From Actinomycetales bacterium UBA1416 (lineage in GTDB: Bacteria > Actinomycetota > Actinomycetes > Actinomycetales > Actinomycetaceae), in assembly GCA_002304945.1 (NCBI GenBank), contig DBPQ01000092.1, positions 135-12,763 of the forward strand: DNA of 12,629 nucleotides, given 5' to 3'. The notes under the pieces are model-generated. The model saw only the letters and a program-made list of their open reading frames with translations, made no database searches and was not told where the DNA came from. Each line of letters begins with the position of its first letter. Positions within the stretch are counted from its first letter, which is position 1. This document shows positions 8,023-12,629 of this stretch, piece after piece. The position numbers were made by a program, and so were the translations under genes.

Positions 8023-8050
8023 ACGGGGCGGCCCAGCCTGGCCGCCCCGT
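8023..8050 (+). terminator. Terminator hairpin after sdhB
   Basis: ACGGGGCGGCC and GGCCGCCCCGT form a perfect 11-bp GC stem with a six-base loop (CAGCCT), 29 bases after the sdhB stop. No T run follows, which is usual for high-GC actinobacteria. It separates the sdh operon from the tsaD promoter that begins about 25 bases later. Confidence 0.8.
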
Positions 8051-8074
8051 TCCGGCGTCCCCACGCGCGCCGCC

Positions 8075-8080
8075 TACAAT
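8075..8080 (+). promoter_or_regulatory. -10 element of the tsaD promoter, leaderless
   Basis: TACAAT is a near-consensus -10 hexamer, seven bases before the GTG at 8088. Its last two bases form part of an in-frame ATG (8079), so choosing that ATG as start would place the start codon inside the promoter. A matching -35 is not evident. Confidence 0.65.
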
Positions 8081-8087
8081 GGCACGC

Positions 8088-9133
<1,046 letters not shown>

Positions 9134-9137
<4 letters not shown>

Positions 9138-10252
9138 CTCGGCCGCCCGAGCTTCATCTCCGCCACCAGTTGGCGCACCACGGCCTCCATCGAGCGTCCG
9201 CCCTCCTGGTACGCGCGGTGCTGCCGCTGGTAGGACGCGCCCTTCTCGAGGATGACCTCCACCATGCGCAGCTCGTCAACGCACCCCAACCGCCGTGCCA
9301 CGGGCTCGAGGGTGTCCAGCAGGTGGGCCACGGTCACGCTCACGAGTTCCTCGTTGCCGGCGGCGTCCAGGATGAGGATCGCGTCCATCCCGTACCGGGC
9401 CGAGCGCCACTTGTTCTCCGCCACGAACCACTGCGGCAGGCGGGGAAGGTCGCGGCCCTCGTCCATCTCGGTGGAGAAGTGCTCCACCAGGCAGTGCGTC
9501 AGGGCCGCCAGCGCCTTCAGCTCGGTGACGTTGGTGGGTGCGTCGCACGTACGGATCTCGATCGTGCCGAGCTTCGGCGAGGGCCGGATGTCCCAGCGCA
9601 CCTCCGAGAAGTCGTCGATCACCCCGGTCCGGAGCATGTCGGAGGTGTAGGACTCGAGGCCGGCCCAGTCGTCGAACTGGTGCGGGATCCCCGCCGTGGG
9701 GAGCTGCTGGAACATCATCGCCCGGTTGGAGGCGTAGCCCGTGTCCCGGTTGGACCAGAAGGGCGAGGAGGAGGACAGCGCCTGCAGGTGGGCGTGACGG
9801 GTCATCATCGCATTCAGGATCGGGATGACCTTGCGCTGCTCCTCGACGCCCACGTGGACGTGCATGCCGAACAGCAGCATCTGCTGGCCCCAGTAGCGGG
9901 TGCGGTCCACCAGCCGGGCGTAGCGCTCCTTGTTCGTGACCCGTTGGTAGAGCGGGTTGGCGAACGGGTGGGTTCCCGCCGTGGCGAGCTCGAGGCGCAG
10001 CGTCCGCATGATCGGTCCGAGCTCCTCGATCGAGGCCTCGATGTCCGCCACGGCCTCGGGCACGCTCCGTGCCGGGGCGGAGACCACCTCGACCGTGTTG
10101 AGCAGCAGCTCGGGGTGGATCCGGGGGTGCCGCTCGATCGCGGCGAGGACGGCCTCGGCACACTGCCGCAGGTCGAGGGAATCGGAGTCGATGAGCTGCA
10201 GTTCCCACTCGATGCCGACCGTCGACCGGTCGGAGTGCGCGAAGGGCATCAT
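9134..10252 (-). CDS. GCS2/YbdK-type carboxylate-amine ligase
   Basis: This belongs to the glutamate-cysteine ligase family 2, ATP-grasp-unrelated enzymes that join glutamate to an amine. E. coli YbdK shows only weak glutamate-cysteine ligase activity, so the true substrate is open. The 372-residue product has TVGIEWELQLID at 11-22, THPFANP at 94-100, FGMHVHVGV at 128-136, GYASNRAMMFQQLPTAG at 172-188 and IRPSPKLGTIEIRTCD near residue 245. It strongly resembles, from memory, Rv0433 of M. tuberculosis, which also has GVEWE where many relatives have GVEEE. The ATG overlaps the upstream methyltransferase stop (ATGA); a second ATG directly follows and could also serve. Actinobacteria generally use mycothiol, so a glutathione role is doubtful. 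Confidence 0.92.
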
Positions 10253-11454
10253 GGGTCAATGGTGCCCTGCCCGCCGGCGGTGCGCCGGACGATGACGGCC
10301 GAGTGCCGGCCCTCCAGGCGGGTGAGGATCACGGTGGCCTCGCCGTCGCCGCGTAGGCGCAGCTGCGTGCGCAGCCTGTCCGGGACGACGTCGACGCCGC
10401 GCTTCTTGATCTCGAGCCGGCCCACCCCACGGGCGGCGAGGTGGGCGGCGAGCCGCTTGCGCGAGTAGGGGAAGTGGTCGAGGACCTCGAACGTCTCCGC
10501 GAAGGGGGTGGGCGCCCCGGAGTCGGAGGTGAGGTAGGCGATCAAGTCGCTCACCACCGTGGCCCCGAGCCGCTCGGCGAGGGTGGCGACGCCCCCGGCG
10601 CGGATGACGGCGCCGTCGGGCTCGTGGAGGAAGCGCCGCAGCGGGCCGGTGGGGGCCACCCCAGGAGAGGCGTCAGGGGTGGCGGCGGTGGCGAGGAGGG
10701 CCGGCCGGCCATGGCGGAGGACGAGGGCGCTGCGTCCGGGCGCGTCGGCGAGCCCGCCGAACCAGAGGGCGGCCTCGACGACGTCGCCGTCGACCGAGAC
10801 CCACTGGGCGTGGGCGTCGCCGGGCAGGTCGTCGTGCCGGATCCCCGGGGCGACCTTGACGCCGAGCTCGGGAATCCGCGTGCGGAGTGCCAGGACCGCG
10901 GGCAGGGGAGGCGTCCAGAAGGCGGGGTCGAGCACCCGCCCGGTCGGACCGCGTCGCGCCGGATCCGCGAAGAGGCCGTCGTAGGGGGAGAGGTCGAGGG
11001 TGAGCGCGTCGGCATGGAGGACACGGGCGTTCGGGAACGGCATGAGGTTGACCATGGCGAGGGCTGCCGTCTCCTCGTCCACCTCCACCGCGTCCACCCG
11101 GATCCCGAGGCCGGCGAGAGCGAGGGAGTCGGCCCCTATGCCGCTCCCGAGGTCAGCGACATGCCGGCATCCGGCGGCCCGGTACCGGTTCGCGTGGTGG
11201 GCGGCGACGGCGAGGCGGGTGGCCTGCTGCAGGCCGTCCTCGGTGAAGAGCATGGTGGCGGCGAAGTCGCCGAACTTCTCCCGCGCCCGCGTGCGCAGCC
11301 GCAGCTGGGTCAGCAGGGTGGCGACCAGCTCGCCGTCGAGGCCCTCCGCGCGCAGCCGGGCGTCGAGCCGGCCGGCCTCGGCCGGGTCGTACGGGGGGAG
11401 GGACGCCAGCAGGGCCAGGACCCCGGGGTCGAGGAGCCGGGCGGTGGTGGTCAC
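10249..11454 (-). CDS. Class I SAM-dependent methyltransferase, THUMP-like
   Basis: This 401-residue protein has the SAM-binding motif I VADLGSGIGAD at 99-109, followed by an acidic motif II (AVEVDEE at 122-128). FADPARRG at 162-169 occupies the motif IV position and is typical of RNA-directed enzymes. The C-terminal segment with LEIKKRGVD at 347-355 and VILTRLEGRHSAVIVRR matches the THUMP-like domain found in an uncharacterised actinobacterial methyltransferase family. RNA or a ribosomal component is a plausible substrate, but this is inferred from fold only. GTG 11454 is chosen because the family-like sequence starts there and a GACACT -10 hexamer lies six bases upstream. A much longer open frame upstream would run through the groES promoter. 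It is coupled to the downstream ligase gene and is divergent from groES. Confidence 0.9.
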   Translation of the reverse strand: MTTTARLLDPGVLALLASLPPYDPAEAGRLDARLRAEGLDGELVATLLTQLRLRTRAREKFGDFAATMLFTEDGLQQATRLAVAAHHANRYRAAGCRHVADLGSGIGADSLALAGLGIRVDAVEVDEETAALAMVNLMPFPNARVLHADALTLDLSPYDGLFADPARRGPTGRVLDPAFWTPPLPAVLALRTRIPELGVKVAPGIRHDDLPGDAHAQWVSVDGDVVEAALWFGGLADAPGRSALVLRHGRPALLATAATPDASPGVAPTGPLRRFLHEPDGAVIRAGGVATLAERLGATVVSDLIAYLTSDSGAPTPFAETFEVLDHFPYSRKRLAAHLAARGVGRLEIKKRGVDVVPDRLRTQLRLRGDGEATVILTRLEGRHSAVIVRRTAGGQGTIDP

Positions 11455-11460
11455 GGCACC

Positions 11461-11466
11461 AGTGTC
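11461..11466 (-). promoter_or_regulatory. Probable -10 element, leaderless methyltransferase transcript
   Basis: On the - strand GACACT is followed by six bases (GGTGCC) and the GTG start at 11454, the same geometry as before alr, sdhC and the last partial gene. The CIRCE element begins 24 bases further upstream, close to where a -35 would lie, so HrcA binding might also affect this gene. No good -35 consensus is visible. Confidence 0.45.
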
Positions 11467-11489
11467 CCACCGACGGCCCCACCCTCGGG

Positions 11490-11516
11490 CTGGCACTCGC
11501 CTTGACCGAGTGCTAA
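11490..11516 (+). promoter_or_regulatory. CIRCE operator (HrcA site) of groES
   Basis: CTGGCACTC, nine bases, then GAGTGCTAA. The consensus is TTAGCACTC-N9-GAGTGCTAA, so the right arm is perfect and the left arm matches at seven of nine positions with exact spacing. HrcA bound here represses groES outside heat shock. The element overlaps the -35 hexamer, the expected place for a repressor. Confidence 0.93.
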
Positions 11517-11530
11517 CCGCGGCATACATT
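11502..11530 (+). promoter_or_regulatory. groES promoter
   Basis: TTGACC (11502-11507) and TACATT (11525-11530) are separated by 17 bases, a standard vegetative-sigma promoter. The -35 lies in the CIRCE spacer. Transcription should begin near 11537, which gives a leader of about 110 bases before the GTG at 11648. Confidence 0.85.
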
Positions 11531-11539
11531 TGGGGATGG

Positions 11540-11560
11540 ACGCGGTCGGCACGACCGCGT
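11540..11560 (+). other. Hairpin at the 5' end of the groES leader
   Basis: ACGCGGTCG and CGACCGCGT form a perfect 9-bp stem around the three-base loop GCA. If transcription starts near 11537 the hairpin occupies roughly nucleotides 4 to 24 of the mRNA. Such 5'-terminal stems can stabilise mRNA; it does not reach the ribosome binding site at 11631-11640, so it is unlikely to be an RNA thermometer by itself. Confidence 0.6.
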
Positions 11561-11647
11561 GGGCGCCCAGCGTTCCGGCCCCCGCGACGGCGGAGCACCG
11601 GGAGCCCAGAAATCGAAGGATCGTATTCACAGGAAGGGAGCTCCGCT

Positions 11648-11944
11648 GTGTCGGTCTCCATCAAGCCGCTCGAGGACCGCGTTGTCGTGCAGACCCTCGA
11701 AGCCGAAACCACCACCGCCTCCGGGCTGGTCATCCCGGACACCGCCAAGGAGAAGCCGCAGGAGGGCCAGGTCATCGCCGTCGGCCCCGGCCGCATCGAC
11801 GACAACGGCAACCGGGTTCCGCTCGACGTCGCCGTCGGCGACGTGGTGATCTACTCCAAGTACGGTGGCACCGAGGTCAAGTACCGCGGCGAGGAGTACC
11901 TCATCCTCTCCGCCCGCGACATCCTCGCCATCGTCGAGAAGTAG
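11648..11944 (+). CDS. groES: Co-chaperonin GroES (Hsp10)
   Basis: GroES caps the GroEL chamber during protein folding in the cytoplasm. The 98-residue product starts VSVSIKPLEDRVVV. It has the mobile loop (about 21-36, TTTASGLVIPDTAKEK) with the hydrophobic GroEL-contact tripeptide LVI at 27-29. The roof hairpin GPGRIDDNGNR lies near 47-56, and the protein ends ILSARDILAIVEK, all typical. The GTG at 11648 is preceded by AGGAAGGGAG (11631-11640) at seven bases, an excellent ribosome binding site. Regulation is by CIRCE/HrcA. Unlike many genomes there is no groEL downstream: a terminator and a convergent whiB gene follow at once, so its partner must be encoded elsewhere. Confidence 0.97.
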   Translation: MSVSIKPLEDRVVVQTLEAETTTASGLVIPDTAKEKPQEGQVIAVGPGRIDDNGNRVPLDVAVGDVVIYSKYGGTEVKYRGEEYLILSARDILAIVEK

Positions 11945-11958
11945 TCGCAGGAACGACG

Positions 11959-11989
11959 ACGGGGCCCCGGCTACCAGCCGGGGCCCCGT
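11959..11989. terminator. Bidirectional terminator between groES and whiB3
   Basis: ACGGGGCCCCGGCT and AGCCGGGGCCCCGT form a perfect 14-bp stem with a three-base loop (ACC). It starts 15 bases after the groES stop and ends 10 bases before the whiB3 stop. It lies between convergent genes and can serve both; T runs are weak on either side. Confidence 0.88.
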
Positions 11990-11998
11990 CCTCGTTGC

Positions 11999-12295
11999 TC
12001 AGGCGATCGTGCTGCGCGCCTTGCGGGCCTGGACGATCTGGGCCCGCTCGTCCTCGGACAGCCCGCCCCACACCCCGTAGGGTTCCTGGACGGCCAGGGC
12101 GTGCTCGCGGCACTGCTCGATGACGGGGCAGCGGGCGCAGATGGCCTTCGCAGCCTCGTCCCGCCGCCGGCGGGTGCCGCCGCGCTCGCCCTCGGGGTGG
12201 AAGAAGATCTCCGGATCGGCGTCCCGGCACAATCCCTGGTACTGCCATTCCCACAGATCCATCACGGGACCGGGGAGCCGGGTGATCTCGGCCAT
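11999..12295 (-). CDS. whiB3: WhiB-family Fe-S transcriptional regulator (WhiB3/WhiD-like)
   Basis: Wbl proteins bind a redox-sensitive 4Fe-4S cluster and modulate transcription, mostly through the primary sigma factor. The 98-residue product has all four cluster cysteines, C23, C53, C56 and C62 (C-x29-C-x2-C-x5-C). The G(V/I)WGG turn is at 74-78, and a basic C-terminal tail (QARKAR) follows. The N-terminal LPGPVMDLWEWQYQGLCR and the FFHPEGERG and EPYGVWGGLSEDER segments match, from memory, M. tuberculosis WhiB3 (Streptomyces WhiD), and the gene also sits near groES there. The ATG at 12295 has GGAAAGAAGG five bases upstream. An in-frame ATG at 12481 would read through the promoter and is rejected. 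The leader would be about 120 bases. Confidence 0.93.
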   Translation of the reverse strand: MAEITRLPGPVMDLWEWQYQGLCRDADPEIFFHPEGERGGTRRRRDEAAKAICARCPVIEQCREHALAVQEPYGVWGGLSEDERAQIVQARKARSTIA

Positions 12296-12423
12296 CGACG
12301 CCTTCTTTCCGGGTCTGCCGGGGATTGCCGGCGGGGACCAGTCCGGGGAGCGCTCCGGTGTGCCGGATGCCCGCAGTACCTGCGTTGTGCGCGTGGCTAC
12401 GCCACTGGGGACAGCCCTTGACC

Positions 12424-12453
12424 AACCTAGTGTGTTCCGGGACACACGTGCAA
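12424..12453 (-). promoter_or_regulatory. Probable whiB3 promoter
   Basis: Reading the - strand, TTGCAC (12453-12448) and TAGGTT (12429-12424) are 18 bases apart, a fair -35/-10 pair. Transcription would start near 12417, about 120 bases before the ATG. The leader holds a small 5-bp hairpin GTGGC-GTA-GCCAC at 12393-12405. Confidence 0.6.
12430..12447. repeat. 18-bp near-palindrome in the whiB3 promoter spacer
   Basis: GTGTGTTCCGGGACACAC is symmetrical at 16 of 18 positions; only the T/G pair at 12436 and 12441 breaks it. It fills the space between the -35 and -10 hexamers exactly, as an operator for a dimeric repressor would. It contains GACAC, the core recognised by WhiA in Streptomyces. 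Confidence 0.6.
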
Positions 12454-12592
12454 GGAACGAGTGACCGGTGTCGGTTTCCACAGGTATTCAGCTGCAATTC
12501 GGAGCATCTTTGGATTCGGGGGTCGCCTCCGGGCACGCTGTCGGGTCCCCGCGGGGGTCGGACGGCCCGGCCGCGACCCGGGAGCGGGCGGC
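12454..12592. other. Non-coding gap between divergent promoters
   Basis: No credible gene is seen between the whiB3 promoter and the next + strand promoter. The part at about 12470-12520 is richer in A and T than its surroundings. The right part is very GC-rich, with a palindrome CCCCGCGGGG at 12547-12556 and inverted arms GGGTCG/CGACCC at 12555-12560 and 12574-12579. I can assign no function to these. Confidence 0.5.
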
Positions 12593-12598
12593 TACACT
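12593..12598 (+). promoter_or_regulatory. Probable -10 element of the next gene, leaderless
   Basis: TACACT is followed by six bases (CGGGGC) and a GTG at 12605. This repeats the arrangement seen at other leaderless starts in the window and suggests a + strand gene leaving the window. A second GTG directly follows. Confidence 0.5.
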
Positions 12599-12604
12599 CG
12601 GGGC

Positions 12605-12629
12605 GTGGTGCGTCCTGGAAGCTGTGTCA
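12605..12629 (+). CDS. Possible start of an unidentified gene (truncated)
   Basis: Eight codons are visible from GTG 12605 (VVRPGSCV) before the window ends, without a stop. The only support is the -10 hexamer six bases upstream. The product cannot be recognised from so little sequence. It would be transcribed divergently from whiB3. Confidence 0.3.

Noticed and set aside
11455..11811. 119-residue upstream extension of the methyltransferase on the - strand
   Set aside because: It runs antisense through groES codons, the groES leader and CIRCE. The family-like sequence and the -10 element point to GTG 11454.
12296..12481. 62-residue N-terminal extension of the WhiB protein from ATG 12481
   Set aside because: It would be read through the promoter and its palindrome, has no WhiB-like sequence, and a strong ribosome binding site stands before ATG 12295.

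Overview
The window is ordinary high-GC actinobacterial chromosome. Evidence for this includes strong G/C bias at codon third positions, many GTG starts, a four-cysteine WhiB protein closest by eye to WhiB3/WhiD, a menaquinone-type three-subunit succinate dehydrogenase, and a CIRCE-controlled groES. From memory, the order alr-tsaE-tsaB-rimI-...-tsaD-...-groES-...-whiB3 matches the block Rv3423c to Rv3416 of Mycobacterium tuberculosis, interrupted here by two insertions. The general character suggests Micrococcales or a relative, but this is an impression and not a placement. I see no phage, IS element, CRISPR array, tRNA or rRNA.

Layout, + strand, 2-4474: a truncated nnrD (NAD(P)HX repair) is followed by a tightly packed run of alr (D-alanine supply), tsaE, a small unrecognised membrane protein, tsaB and rimI. 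Every junction from alr to rimI overlaps by 4 to 11 bases, so these genes are almost certainly co-transcribed and translationally coupled. Region 4475-8050 is a self-contained sdhCAB cassette with its own -10 element and a strong terminator hairpin. It separates rimI from tsaD. tsaD (8088-9137) has its own promoter. tsaE, tsaB and tsaD are the ATPase, the platform subunit and the catalytic subunit for the t6A modification of ANN-decoding tRNAs.

- strand, 9134-11454: a two-gene operon holds a THUMP-like class I methyltransferase and, coupled to it, a GCS2/YbdK-type carboxylate-amine ligase. Its last stop codon shares the CTAG tetranucleotide with the tsaD stop. Divergent from it, groES (11648-11944) lies behind a CIRCE operator and a TTGACC-N17-TACATT promoter, and its mRNA would begin with a perfect 9-bp hairpin. 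No groEL follows. A 14-bp hairpin terminator separates groES from the convergent whiB3 (11999-12295). The whiB3 promoter contains an 18-bp near-palindrome filling its spacer exactly. A further gene probably begins at 12605.

The most interesting signals are regulatory rather than a new gene system. Five transcription units show a -10 hexamer placed 6-7 nt before a GTG start, which is the signature of leaderless mRNAs and which changes several start-codon choices. Other points of note are the whiB3 operator-like palindrome, the 5'-terminal hairpin of groES, the unrecognised membrane protein inside the t6A cluster, and the sdh insertion. I found no convincing undescribed multi-gene system.
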